A stretch of 15,247 nucleotides of DNA. Origin: an uncultured Collinsella sp. (lineage in GTDB: Bacteria > Actinomycetota > Coriobacteriia > Coriobacteriales > Coriobacteriaceae). The stretch lies in NCBI GenBank assembly GCA_900554495.1, contig USHR01000026.1:1-15247 (forward strand), in the 5' to 3' direction. Shown here piece by piece: positions 6,076-13,845 of the stretch. A program made the position numbers and the translations under genes. How positions within the stretch are numbered: the stretch's first letter is position 1; each line of letters opens with the position of its first letter. Below the pieces are notes generated by a model. That model was not told the origin of the DNA. It ran no database searches and was given only the letters and a program-made list of their open reading frames with translations.

Positions 6076-7458
6076 ATGGCTGATACCGCATCTAAGCACA
6101 TTGACATGACCACCGGCTCGCTGTGGCGCAATATTCCCCTGTTCGCCTTCCCCGTGGCCGCCACGAGCATCTTGGAGCAGCTGTCGAACCTCATCGCCAC
6201 GGTCATCATCGGTAACTTCTCGGGCGACCAGGGAACCCTCGCCATGGCGGCGGTCGGCTCCAATGTTCCGCTTACCAGTCTTATGCTCAACCTGTTTATT
6301 GGCATGTCGCTTGGCTCCAACGTGGTCATCGCCAACGCTATCGGCCGCAACGATCAGAACATGGTCAAACGCGCCGTCCATACCTCGATTTTAATGGCAC
6401 TCGTGGGCTTTGTCGTCATCGCACTGGGCGAGATCTTTGCCGAGCCCATGCTCGCCGCGCTCAACGTTCCCGCCGAGACCATGCCGCTCGCCTCACTCTA
6501 TCTGCGCGTCTTTTTGCTCAGCATGCCCTCGATCTTGCTCTACAACTTTGAGGCCGCGATCTTCCGCTCCGTCGGCATCACCCGCATGCCGCTGCAGGCG
6601 CTTGCCGTGTCCACCGTCCTCAACATTGGCCTGGATCTCATTTTTGTCCCCGTACTCCACTGGGGCGTCGCGGGCGTCGCCATCGCCACCGCTATCGCCT
6701 ACACCGTCAGCGCCGCCACGCTCTTTATCCGTCTGCTCAAGACCGACTCCGTCGTCCGCGTCACCCCGCGCGACCTGGCTATCGACCCCGTCGCCCTCAA
6801 GTGCATCGTCAAGATCGGCCTGCCCGCCGGCATCCAAAGCGCTGTCTTTGCCGTCGCCAACATCATCATCCAGTCTGCCATCAACAGCCTGGGCACCGAG
6901 GTCATGGCAGCATCGAGCGCCGCCATGAGCCTGGAGTACGTGTGCTACAACCTGCTCAACAGCTTTAGCCAGGCTTGCACCACCTTTGTGGGACAAAACC
7001 ACGGTGCCCGCCAGATCGACCGCTGTACCAAAACGCTCAAGGTCTGCCTAGTCGAAGGCGGTATCGTCGCACTCACCACAATTATCGTTATTGTTGGCCT
7101 GGGGCGCGAGATCTTGTCGCTGTTCAACAGCGATCCCAACATCGTCTCGATCGGCTATATCCGCGTATGTTCGATCTTCCCGGCGTACGCCTTTAGCATG
7201 TTCTACGAAAACATGTCGGGCTACCTGCGCGGCTTTGGTATCTCGCTCACGCCGGCCCTCATCACCATGATCTGCGTCTGCGGCATCCGCTTCTATTGGG
7301 TGTTCTGCGTGTTCCCGCACTTCCGCACCTTTGCGAACATCATGATGGTCTACCCCATCAGCCTGGGCACCACGGCATTCTTTATGGTCGTGGCGGTACT
7401 ACTCTGCCACCCGGCACGCACCTATCGCGCCACCCAAGCCAAAGCGACAGCCCGCTAA
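6076..7458 (+). CDS. MATE-family multidrug/toxin exporter
   Basis: A 460-residue membrane protein with about 12 helices arranged as two similar halves (about 15-235 and 245-450), the usual MATE size. The N-terminal signature fits the NorM/DinF-like branch: LWRNIPLFAFPVAATSILEQ, then NLIATVIIGNFSG, then AAVGSNVPLTSL. The second half has the matching GLPAGIQSAVFAVANIIIQS, with FVGQNHGA the pseudo-repeat of the first-half IANAIGRND. Members export cationic drugs or metabolites in exchange for H+ or Na+. The substrate cannot be inferred. The ribosome site is weak (GAGAG four bases before the ATG); the next in-frame ATG (residue 11) has none better. A TATCAT at 6023-6028 could be its -10. It converges on the LysR gene with only 27 bp between stops and no clear terminator. 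Confidence 0.92.
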   Translation: MADTASKHIDMTTGSLWRNIPLFAFPVAATSILEQLSNLIATVIIGNFSGDQGTLAMAAVGSNVPLTSLMLNLFIGMSLGSNVVIANAIGRNDQNMVKRAVHTSILMALVGFVVIALGEIFAEPMLAALNVPAETMPLASLYLRVFLLSMPSILLYNFEAAIFRSVGITRMPLQALAVSTVLNIGLDLIFVPVLHWGVAGVAIATAIAYTVSAATLFIRLLKTDSVVRVTPRDLAIDPVALKCIVKIGLPAGIQSAVFAVANIIIQSAINSLGTEVMAASSAAMSLEYVCYNLLNSFSQACTTFVGQNHGARQIDRCTKTLKVCLVEGGIVALTTIIVIVGLGREILSLFNSDPNIVSIGYIRVCSIFPAYAFSMFYENMSGYLRGFGISLTPALITMICVCGIRFYWVFCVFPHFRTFANIMMVYPISLGTTAFFMVVAVLLCHPARTYRATQAKATAR

Positions 7459-7485
7459 ACACCGCACTCAACGCCACGCCAGTCA

Positions 7486-8352
7486 TTAATTGACAATATG
7501 CGAGCTCATATATTCGATAAAGCGCCTCGTGGCGATAGGCATGGTGTCCCAGCTGCGCCAGGCGGCCACCACGTCGCGCGAGGGGGCATGCACGATGGGG
7601 CGTACGCGAATATCGGCCCGCATGCCCTCCACAGTACGACGGTAGAGCATGCTCACGCCCAGGCCCTCCTCCACCATCGCCATGATGGTGTAGTCGTCGG
7701 TCACCTCACTCGTCACGTGCGGCGACAGCCCATGCGCCGCAAATGCATCGAGCACCAGACTCTGTTCGCCCTCATCCAACAGTACAAACGGCTCGGACGC
7801 CAGGTCGGCGAGCGTCACCTTTTCCTTTGCCGCCAGCGGATGCGCGGCCGGCAACAATGCCACCAACTCGTCGTGATAGACCACGCGCTTCTCGAGCCCA
7901 GCGGTAAATCCGCGCGCCGTAAAGCAAAAATCAACCACGCCATCGTGCACCCATTGAGCGTTGCGCGTGTAATCGCCCTGCTTGAGGGCGAAGCGTACGC
8001 CCGGGTGCAGCGCCCCAAAGTCGCGAATCACACGCGGCAGCACGGTACGACTCACGTTGGTAAACGTCGCGATGCGAATATCGGTCGACGAAAGCCCCAG
8101 CAGCTCCTGGCGCTTGCCCTCGAGCTCGGCCTCGGCGGTCACAATCTGGCGCAGGTACGGCAGATATTGTTTACCGTCGCGCGTAAGCGAAACGCCCTGC
8201 TTACCGCGCTCGATAAGCGTGGTGCCCAGCTCGCGCTCGAGCGCCTTGACGGCCTGGCTCACTGCACTTTGCGTATAGCCCAACTCGTCCGCCGCGCGTT
8301 TCAGGCTGCCGCAATCGACCACCATACAAACAATCTGATACCGCGATGCCAT
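7486..8352 (-). CDS. LysR-family transcriptional regulator
   Basis: A 288-residue LTTR of standard length. The N-terminal winged helix-turn-helix occupies about residues 1-60, with the recognition region CGSLKRAADELGYTQSAVSQ (14-33) and AVKALERELGTTLIER (34-49). The C-terminal periplasmic-binding-like effector domain follows (about 90-285), with typical segments such as IRIATFTNVSRTVLPRVI and MVEEGLGVSMLYR. A GGAGG lies four bases before the ATG (8352). The gene is divergent from the EamA-type transporter at 8511, the usual arrangement for an LTTR and its target, so regulation of that transporter is likely but inferred. A TATGAT at 8428-8423 may be its -10. The effector is unknown. Confidence 0.92.
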   Translation of the reverse strand: MASRYQIVCMVVDCGSLKRAADELGYTQSAVSQAVKALERELGTTLIERGKQGVSLTRDGKQYLPYLRQIVTAEAELEGKRQELLGLSSTDIRIATFTNVSRTVLPRVIRDFGALHPGVRFALKQGDYTRNAQWVHDGVVDFCFTARGFTAGLEKRVVYHDELVALLPAAHPLAAKEKVTLADLASEPFVLLDEGEQSLVLDAFAAHGLSPHVTSEVTDDYTIMAMVEEGLGVSMLYRRTVEGMRADIRVRPIVHAPSRDVVAAWRSWDTMPIATRRFIEYMSSHIVN

Positions 8353-8510
8353 CGTGCCTCCACATCAATGCAGCCGTAAAACGTTTTGCCAGCGCTTTTT
8401 CTGCCAACATTAGCGTTTCTTAATCATACTGAAGATACATTCGCTTTACTACATCAATATCTGGGAGCAGAATCCTTTTTACGAAACCGTTCTGTAACAA
8501 AAGGAGTCCC

Positions 8511-9413
8511 ATGGATCGCAAAAAAGCAATCGCGCTCTCATTTTCCGTTCCCGTCGCATGGGGCTTTTCGTACCCCCTCATGAAGATCGGCATGGACAGC
8601 ATGAACGCCACGAGTATCGTCGCGCTGCGCTGCATCATCGCCTTTGCGGCTTGCCTGCTGCTCTTCCACAAGCACGCGTTGCGCATCAACCGTGACCTTA
8701 TGGTCCGCGCCGCCATCATCGGCGCCATTATGGCAACCGAGCTCACCTGCATGTGCCTGGGCTCCAGCCTCACCTCCGCCTCCACCGCCGGCTTTTTGCA
8801 GAGCCTGACGGTCGTGATCGTGCCGTTTGCCAACGCCGCCCTGCTGCGTCGTGCCCCCGAGCGCAAAGTGCTCATCGGCACCGCCATCGTCACCTGCGGC
8901 ATGCTGCTGCTCTCGGGCGCCGACTTCACCAGCCTGAACCCGGGCGCGCTCATCATGCTGCTCTCCGCTTTTGTCTATGCCGGCCACATCATTGTGGCGA
9001 AGCGCTTTGTCGAAGATGTCGACCCGCTGGCTCTGGGCGTTTGGCAGCTGGGCTTCGGCGGCCTGTTCTCGGGCATTGCCGCATGCGTCTTTGGCGGCTT
9101 CACGCTTCCCAGCACGCCGAGCGAGATCGTCGTTGTCGTCGCGCTCGCACTCATCTGCTCTGCCTACGGCTTTATCACCCAGACGCTCGTGCAGCCCCAC
9201 GTGCCCGCCGAGACCACCGGCTTTGCCTTCTCGCTCGAGCCGGTATGCTCCGCCGTCTTCTCGTTCTTCCTGGTCGGCGAGGTCCTGAGCCCCATCGCCT
9301 TCTTTGGCGCAGCCCTCATCCTCACCGGCGTCATGGTGGCAACCGTCGAGCTTCCGCGCCTCCGCGCGCATGGACAGGCTCGCATGGCAGGAGCGCCCGA
9401 GCACGTCTCGTAG
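8511..9413 (+). CDS. EamA/DMT-superfamily transporter
   Basis: A 300-residue protein with ten predicted helices formed by two EamA repeats (about 5-135 and 145-280). The first repeat starts with VPVAWGFSYPLMKIGMD, including the W-G-x-x-Y/F-P signature of drug/metabolite exporters. The second ends with LEPVCSAVFSFFLVGEVLSP, the hallmark 'ePv.a.l....lgE.l....' of the family. Substrates include amino acids and metabolites; none can be assigned. AAAGGAG sits four bases before the ATG. It is divergent from the LysR gene (158-bp shared spacer), its probable regulator. The sequence ends in a short basic tail after the last helix. Confidence 0.93.
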   Translation: MDRKKAIALSFSVPVAWGFSYPLMKIGMDSMNATSIVALRCIIAFAACLLLFHKHALRINRDLMVRAAIIGAIMATELTCMCLGSSLTSASTAGFLQSLTVVIVPFANAALLRRAPERKVLIGTAIVTCGMLLLSGADFTSLNPGALIMLLSAFVYAGHIIVAKRFVEDVDPLALGVWQLGFGGLFSGIAACVFGGFTLPSTPSEIVVVVALALICSAYGFITQTLVQPHVPAETTGFAFSLEPVCSAVFSFFLVGEVLSPIAFFGAALILTGVMVATVELPRLRAHGQARMAGAPEHVS

Positions 9414-9439
9414 ATCCTACTCTTCATACAGCCGTGGCA

Positions 9440-9466
9440 TAAAGGCAACCGGTGCGCCTTTACAAT
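9440..9466 (+). promoter_or_regulatory. Hairpin overlapping a candidate ung promoter
   Basis: TAAAGGC (9440-9446) pairs with GCCTTTA (9456-9462), with ACCGGT inside the loop. The right arm runs into TACAAT (9461-9466), a 5/6 -10 box that would start ung near 9473. No good -35 is visible. The hairpin may end transcription from the upstream transporter gene; it lacks a real T-run. Confidence 0.35.
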
Positions 9467-9501
9467 AGATGCCAACAAAGCATCTGACGTAAAGGAACCC
9501 C

Positions 9502-10227
9502 ATGGACGCCGCGACCCGCGACCGCAACATAGCAACTTGGTTGGGCGATGCGCCGCAGCCGGTACGTGACACTACGAACCAGCTGCTCGAGCGCATCGCC
9601 CTTTTGCGTACCGAGCAGACTATCTACCCGGCACAAGACGACATCCTCAATGCCCTCGCTTACACGCCGGCCGACCAGGTCAAAGTTGTCATCTTGGGTC
9701 AAGACCCCTATCACGGGCCCAACCAGGCCATGGGACTGTCGTTCTCGGTCCCCGCGACGCAAACCAAGTTGCCGCCGAGCCTGCGCAACATCTATAAGGA
9801 GCTCAAAGCCGATCTGGGCTGCCCCATTCCCGCCACGGGAGACCTAACCCCATGGGCACAACAGGGCGTCCTGCTCCTCAACACTACGCTCACCGTGCGC
9901 GAGCATGCCGCGAACTCGCACGCCAAGCTGGGCTGGAGCACGCTCACCGACTACGTTATCGAACGCTGCTGCCAGCTGCCCCAACCGGTCGTCTTTTTGG
10001 CATGGGGCCGCTTTGCCCAGCAGATGGTCGAAGGTAAGCTCGCCGCGATCGGTGCGGGCAAGGCAACCGGCAAGTTCTGCCTGGCATCCACGCACCCCTC
10101 GCCGCTTTCGGCCAACCGTGCCACGGCAGAACTCCCCGCCTTTATGGGATCGCGCCCCTTCTCGGCAGCCAATCGGCTACTCGAACAGCACGGCTCGACC
10201 CCAGTCAACTGGACTTGCCTCGGCTAA
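9502..10227 (+). CDS. ung: Uracil-DNA glycosylase, family 1
   Basis: A 241-residue enzyme, the normal length for family-1 UDG, which removes uracil from DNA in the first step of base excision repair. All signature motifs are intact: the water-activating loop GQDPYH (66-71, with Asp68 as catalytic base), the uracil-stacking FSVP (81-84), LLLNTTLTV (124-132), where Asn127 reads uracil, and the minor-groove loop HPSPLSA (198-204, with His198 the catalytic electrophile). The motif spacing matches E. coli Ung. AAAGGAA precedes the ATG by five bases. The gene is followed by a bidirectional terminator shared with the convergent SDR gene. Confidence 0.97.
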   Translation: MDAATRDRNIATWLGDAPQPVRDTTNQLLERIALLRTEQTIYPAQDDILNALAYTPADQVKVVILGQDPYHGPNQAMGLSFSVPATQTKLPPSLRNIYKELKADLGCPIPATGDLTPWAQQGVLLLNTTLTVREHAANSHAKLGWSTLTDYVIERCCQLPQPVVFLAWGRFAQQMVEGKLAAIGAGKATGKFCLASTHPSPLSANRATAELPAFMGSRPFSAANRLLEQHGSTPVNWTCLG

Positions 10228-10242
10228 AAACCGATACATCAA

Positions 10243-10276
10243 AAAAGCGCCCGACGGCTTCCCATCGGGCGCTTTT
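10243..10276. terminator. Bidirectional intrinsic terminator between ung and the SDR gene
   Basis: A perfect 12-bp stem, AAAAGCGCCCGA (10243-10254) with 10265-10276, and a 10-base loop. An A-run leads and a T-run closes the stem, so it can terminate both ung (plus) and the SDR gene (minus), whose stop codon is two bases away. Confidence 0.9.
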
Positions 10277-10277
10277 C

Positions 10278-10958
10278 CTATTCGGGCCAAATAAATTGCG
10301 TGCGGCCGGCCTCGCCGCCATCGATCAGCAGGCTCTGCCCGGTCATAAACCGGTTGGTCACGCCCACAAAGTAGATCCACTCGGCAATCTCTTGGGCAGT
10401 GGCCCAGCGCCTAAGCGGCGTGAGCTCCATAATCTGGTTCCACAGATGTTCGTCTTCCATCACGCAACGGTTGAGCGGCGTGATAACGCCACCCGGGTCC
10501 ACACTGTTGGCGATGGCCTGCGGCGCCAGACGGTTTGCAAGGTTCTTGGTGTAGGCGATAACGCCGCCCTTGCTGGCGGCATAGGCGGGAAACTCCGATC
10601 CCGTATGCCCACTCGCCGACCCCACATTGACCACGGATTTGATAGCCGGCGCCGGCTTGGCGGCAAGCCCCTCCCCCACAAAGGCATAGCGCTCGGTCAC
10701 GTTGATGGTGCCACACAGGTTGGCGGCGATGTCGTCGGCCGAATCCTGCGTACCGGCAACGTTCACGATCACCTGGGGTTCAAGGTCACCTGGAAACGAG
10801 TCAGGCTCGCGGACATCAACAATCAGATGGCGGTAGCACTCGTGTTTGATCGCCGCCGGCAAAAGATCAAAGCCCACGACCTCGTGGCCCTCGTCCAAAA
10901 AGCGCTGCACGCACGCGGCTCCGATACCGCCCGAAGCGCCCGTGATCAAAACCCGCAT
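10278..10958 (-). CDS. Short-chain dehydrogenase/reductase (SDR)
   Basis: A 226-residue classical SDR. The Rossmann glycine motif is TGASGGIG (6-13), the structural NVAG is at 66-69, and the active site has Ser114 or Ser116 in GSASG with YAASK (Tyr126, Lys130). The later DPGGVITPL (154-162) and GQSLLIDGGEAG (207-218) complete the fold. The acidic residue at the end of strand 2 (GFD, 29-31) suggests NAD(H) over NADP(H). It is slightly short for the family (about 250) because of compact loops, not a truncation. The substrate is unknown. AAGGAG lies five bases before the ATG and overlaps the stop codon of the upstream transporter gene only 9 bp away, so the two are translationally coupled. Confidence 0.9.
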   Translation of the reverse strand: MRVLITGASGGIGAACVQRFLDEGHEVVGFDLLPAAIKHECYRHLIVDVREPDSFPGDLEPQVIVNVAGTQDSADDIAANLCGTINVTERYAFVGEGLAAKPAPAIKSVVNVGSASGHTGSEFPAYAASKGGVIAYTKNLANRLAPQAIANSVDPGGVITPLNRCVMEDEHLWNQIMELTPLRRWATAQEIAEWIYFVGVTNRFMTGQSLLIDGGEAGRTQFIWPE

Positions 10959-10967
10959 ACTTGCTCC

Positions 10968-11690
10968 TTAGGCGGTTGCGTGGCGCTCGAGGTACTCGGA
11001 ACCCACATTCTCGCGCTCCCAGCCGCGCACGACCTTGTAGCCCACGGGGCTCAGGAAGACCTCGCACAGTAGCTCGGCAACAGCGCCGGTCAGCGAGCAC
11101 ATAAGAACCTGCACCCAGGTCCAGCCAAAGAACGTGTGACTCACCACAATGGCAAAGACCAGGTTGTCGATAAACTGGCCAACACCCGTAGACACATAGG
11201 AACGGAAGGCAAAGCTCGCAAAGTTATTCTTTTTGAGCATACGGCCGAGCGACTGGTTGAGCGTGGAGTTAACCACGGCAGAAACGAGCATTGCCAGCGA
11301 AGAGCCCAGCACCACGTACCAGGTGCCGCCGATGGTGGCGTTAAGGGCAGTGTTGACCTCAATCATGCCCGTGTCGTAGTAGGCGCCCCACATGCCGGGC
11401 GTGAGCGAGCATGCCCAAAAGCACAGGCTCACGGCCAGGTTGACCAGCAGCGCGAGGATAGAGATTTTGATGGATGCCTTGGCGCCAAAGCGCTTGCAAA
11501 TCATGTCCTGGCACAAAAACGAGACCCAGCTCACCACAAAGCCGCAATCGAGCGCCAGATACGGCAGGCTGATAAGCTCCTTGTTGGCCAGCAGGTTCAT
11601 CATGATGACACTCACGAAAAACAGCGAAACCGTTGCCGCGGGAATGCTCCGCAACAGGACCTTGTAGTCCTCCATGACCTTCTTGATCAT
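10968..11690 (-). CDS. VUT-family (YhhQ-like) queuosine-precursor transporter
   Basis: A 240-residue membrane protein with about six helices, matching the VUT/DUF165 family whose E. coli member YhhQ imports the queuosine precursors preQ0 and preQ1. Characteristic segments are VSWVSFLCQDMICKRFGAK (53-71, matching the family 'T.ii.e.fGkk' motif) and RSYVSTGVGQFIDNLVF (163-179, matching 'r...St..sql.Dt..F'). The start is set at the ATG 11690, with AAAGGAG six bases upstream; the frame runs further to 11834 but that part covers the leader and terminator. The next gene, an SDR, begins 9 bp after its stop, so the two are a coupled operon. The leader holds a riboswitch-like hairpin. Substrate assignment is by family only. 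Confidence 0.8.
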   Translation of the reverse strand: MIKKVMEDYKVLLRSIPAATVSLFFVSVIMMNLLANKELISLPYLALDCGFVVSWVSFLCQDMICKRFGAKASIKISILALLVNLAVSLCFWACSLTPGMWGAYYDTGMIEVNTALNATIGGTWYVVLGSSLAMLVSAVVNSTLNQSLGRMLKKNNFASFAFRSYVSTGVGQFIDNLVFAIVVSHTFFGWTWVQVLMCSLTGAVAELLCEVFLSPVGYKVVRGWERENVGSEYLERHATA

Positions 11691-11696
11691 TATGTA

Positions 11697-11746
11697 CTCC
11701 TTTGGTTTTAGGTTTAACGAGCAGGATATCGGACCCGAACTGCTCG
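11697..11746 (-). promoter_or_regulatory. Structured leader resembling a preQ1-I riboswitch
   Basis: On the minus strand, CGAGCAG (11746-11740) pairs perfectly with CTGCTCG (11724-11718). The loop of 15 bases starts TTCGGGTCC, and an A-rich tail TTAAACCTAAAACCAAAGG leads into the Shine-Dalgarno site. Known preQ1-I aptamers have the same order: a short P1 stem, a loop starting UUC or UC with a ligand-binding C, and an A-rich tail whose last bases pair back to the loop next to the ribosome site. Here loop GGGU could pair with tail ACCU or ACC. The gene downstream is a queuosine-precursor transporter, the expected target. No consensus search was possible. Confidence 0.35.
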
Positions 11747-11775
11747 GACGCCCCGGTCTTGAGACGACGGTGGGT

Positions 11776-11804
11776 ATGATAGCCGCTCGCGCGGCATAAG
11801 GCAA
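11776..11804 (-). promoter_or_regulatory. Promoter of the transporter-SDR operon
   Basis: On the minus strand, TTGCCT (11804-11799) and TATCAT (11781-11776) are spaced by exactly 17 bp, 4/6 and 5/6 matches. The start near 11769 leaves a leader of about 79 nt that contains the riboswitch-like hairpin. The -35 overlaps the T-tract of the prfC terminator. Confidence 0.5.
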
Positions 11805-11840
11805 ACAAACGGCGCGGCAGCCCCACAGGACCACCGCGCC
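11804..11840 (-). terminator. Intrinsic terminator of prfC
   Basis: On the minus strand, GGCGCGG (11840-11834) pairs with CCGCGCC (11817-11811). The pairing extends inward through mixed Watson-Crick and wobble pairs to a 4-base loop, and GTTTGTTT follows. It begins six bases after the prfC stop codon. Confidence 0.75.
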
Positions 11841-11846
11841 AATGCG

Positions 11847-13460
11847 TTAAAAGGCTACGTTGCCAAACTCCGACAGGATCAGGTCGGGGTTGTGGTCGGT
11901 TGCCCAATCCACGTTCCACGGGCTCGTGAACAGCAGTAGCTTACCGCCGCGCATGTCCTCGACACGCAGCGTGTCGCGCGTGAGCGAAAGGCCCGGGATA
12001 TCGATAGTATCGGGGTCGTTCTGGATCCAGCGGATGTCCGTATAGGGCAGCGGCTGGCGACGAACCTCAACACGGTACTCAGCCTTGAGGCGGCGCTCGA
12101 GCACCTCAAACTGCAGTACGCCGACCACGCCCACAATGACGCTCTCCATGCCGGCACCCAGCTCGCGGAAGATCTGGATGGCGCCCTCCTGGGCAAGCTC
12201 CTCCATGCCCTTGACGAACTGCTTGCGCTTGAGCGTGTCGACCTGCGTAATGCGAGCGAACATCTCGGGGGCAAACGTCGGGATCTGCGGATACTGCACG
12301 TGGCGCTTGCCGGAGCACACGGTGTCGCCGATGCTAAAGATACCCGGATCGAACAGGCCCACGATATCGCCCGCGTACGCCTCGTCCACGATGGCGCGGT
12401 CATCGGCCATCATCGACGTGCCCGTGGCAAGCTTGAGCTTGCGGTTGCCCTGCACGTGAAAGGCATCCATGCCGCGCTCGAACTTACCCGAGCAAATGCG
12501 CACAAAGGCGATGCGGTCACGGTGGTTCTTGTCCATGTTGGCCTGAATCTTAAACACAAAGCCGCTAAAGTCGTCGCGGCAAGGATCGACCGGCTCACTG
12601 GTGAGCGTATCGGTATAGGCGCGCGGCGTCGGGGCCAGACGCAGGAACTCCTTGAGGAAGGGCTCCACACCAAAGTTGGTGAGCGCCGAGCCAAAGAACG
12701 CCGGGCTCAGCTTGCCGCAGGCCACGGCATCCAAGTCGAGCTCGTCGCCGGCGCCATCGAGCAGCTCGATATCGTCCATTAGGTTCTTATGGTTCTCCTC
12801 GCCAATGAGCTCATCCATGGCGGGGTCGCCCAGCTCGGCCTCGACCTCGGCGACCTTCTTGGTGGCGTTGGCGTGACCATCGCCCTCAAAGGCGATAACG
12901 CGACGGGTCTGACGATCGAACACGCCGCGGAAGTTACGACCGCTGCCGATCGGCCAGTTCATAGGATACGTATTGATGCCCAGGACATTCTCGATCTCTT
13001 CCATGAGCTCAAACGGATCGCGAGCCTCGTGGTCGAGCTTGTTCACAAAGGTGAAGATGGGAATGTGACGCAGCGTACAAACCTTAAAGAGCTTTTTGGT
13101 CTGGGCCTCGACGCCCTTGGCGCCGTCGATGACCATAACAGCAGCGTCGGCGGCCATAAGGGTACGGTAGGTATCCTCCGAGAAGTCCTGGTGGCCGGGG
13201 GTATCGAGGATGTTGACGCAGGCGCCGTTGTAGGTGAACTGCAGCACCGAGGAGGTAACGGAGATACCGCGCTCCTTCTCGATGTCCATCCAGTCCGAGA
13301 CGGCATGCTTGGCCGAGCTCTTGCCCTTGACCGAGCCGGCAGTCTGGATGCTGCCGGTATAGAGCAGCAGCTTCTCGGTAAGTGTGGTCTTACCGGCGTC
13401 CGGGTGGCTGATGATCGCGAATGTGCGGCGCGACGAGATTTCATCCGACAGGCTTGCCAT
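11847..13460 (-). CDS. prfC: Peptide chain release factor 3 (RF3)
   Basis: A 537-residue translational GTPase that recycles RF1 and RF2 from the ribosome after peptide release. The G motifs are complete: ISHPDAGKTTLTEK (17-30, the RF3-type 'HPDAGKTT'), GISVTSSV (65-72), DTPGHQDFSEDTYRT (86-100) and NKLDHEARDP (140-149). QDFSEDTYRTL and NWPIGSGRNFRGV are diagnostic for RF3 over EF-G. The length matches the usual 525-540. The start at ATG 13460 has AAAGGA upstream and gives the normal family start (MASLSDEISSRRTFAIISHP); the frame extends nine codons further without support. TACAAT at 13513-13508 is a likely -10. It is monocistronic, with its own terminator. Confidence 0.97.
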   Translation of the reverse strand: MASLSDEISSRRTFAIISHPDAGKTTLTEKLLLYTGSIQTAGSVKGKSSAKHAVSDWMDIEKERGISVTSSVLQFTYNGACVNILDTPGHQDFSEDTYRTLMAADAAVMVIDGAKGVEAQTKKLFKVCTLRHIPIFTFVNKLDHEARDPFELMEEIENVLGINTYPMNWPIGSGRNFRGVFDRQTRRVIAFEGDGHANATKKVAEVEAELGDPAMDELIGEENHKNLMDDIELLDGAGDELDLDAVACGKLSPAFFGSALTNFGVEPFLKEFLRLAPTPRAYTDTLTSEPVDPCRDDFSGFVFKIQANMDKNHRDRIAFVRICSGKFERGMDAFHVQGNRKLKLATGTSMMADDRAIVDEAYAGDIVGLFDPGIFSIGDTVCSGKRHVQYPQIPTFAPEMFARITQVDTLKRKQFVKGMEELAQEGAIQIFRELGAGMESVIVGVVGVLQFEVLERRLKAEYRVEVRRQPLPYTDIRWIQNDPDTIDIPGLSLTRDTLRVEDMRGGKLLLFTSPWNVDWATDHNPDLILSEFGNVAF

Positions 13461-13507
13461 GCGGATCCTTTCTTGCATTGAGTGCATTACGTCGTTGTAA
13501 CCGCACT

Positions 13508-13513
13508 ATTGTA
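13508..13513 (-). promoter_or_regulatory. Candidate -10 box (TACAAT) of prfC
   Basis: TACAAT on the minus strand (13513-13508), a 5/6 match, would place the start near 13501 and give a leader of about 40 nt. There is no clear -35 at 16-18 bp. Confidence 0.4.
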
Positions 13514-13600
13514 GCCGCGAAATCCCGTTTTAGAGCGCCTATCAGGACAAATTCATCAGTTGGGGCCTAGGGTAGCAGTCGATGGCGGCACTCCGCAGCA

Positions 13601-13665
13601 GTTTGTCTCGATCTGTAACATCTAGACGGTTTTTGAACCTCTACCTGTTACAGATTTAGACAAAC
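13601..13665. repeat. Palindrome unit 1
   Basis: Arms GTTTGTCTCGATCTGTAACA (13601-13620) and 13646-13665 pair over 20 positions with one mismatch and one G-T wobble. The loop is 13621-13645 (25 bases). The loop matches that of unit 4 better as its reverse complement (16 of 25 positions) than directly (8 of 25), so it may be inverted. Confidence 0.85.
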
Positions 13666-13684
13666 AGGTGGGCGTCCCAGAAAG

Positions 13685-13741
13685 ATCTCAATCTGTAACA
13701 TCTGGCCACTCAAAACGGGTCCATCTGTTACAGATTGAGAT
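13685..13741. repeat. Palindrome unit 2
   Basis: Perfect 16-bp arms ATCTCAATCTGTAACA (13685-13700) and 13726-13741, with a 25-base loop (13701-13725). The arms are identical to those of unit 4. Confidence 0.88.
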
Positions 13742-13763
13742 ATAAGGATAGACGGGTGGCCAA

Positions 13764-13822
13764 TGTCTCGATCTGTAACATCTAGCAGCCAAAATCTTCT
13801 CCAGTTGTTACAGATTGAGACA
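13764..13822. repeat. Palindrome unit 3
   Basis: Arms TGTCTCGATCTGTAACA (13764-13780) and 13806-13822 pair over 17 positions with one G-T wobble; the loop is 25 bases (13781-13805). Its left arm and the first five loop bases are identical to unit 1, exactly 160 bp earlier. Confidence 0.88.
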
Positions 13823-13845
13823 ACCAGGTGGGGCCCGCCAGCAAA

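Noticed and set aside
5943..6350. Minus-strand open frame across the rlmA-MATE spacer
   Set aside because: It begins inside the MATE gene on the opposite strand and ends in the repeat cluster; composition and start signals do not support a gene.
8353..8510. LysR operator between the LysR and EamA genes
   Set aside because: Only a weak dyad (GAA-N6-TTC at 8431-8442) was found and no convincing T-N11-A site, so none is annotated.
8538..9404. Long open frame on the minus strand opposite the EamA transporter
   Set aside because: It is the antisense shadow of a clear transporter gene, with low-complexity Ala/Gly/Asp/Glu composition and no ribosome site; high-GC genes often leave such frames.
12789..13481. 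Plus-strand open frame opposite prfC
   Set aside because: It lies entirely within the RF3 gene (except its last 21 bases, which fall in the prfC leader), which has every family motif; no independent start signal is seen.
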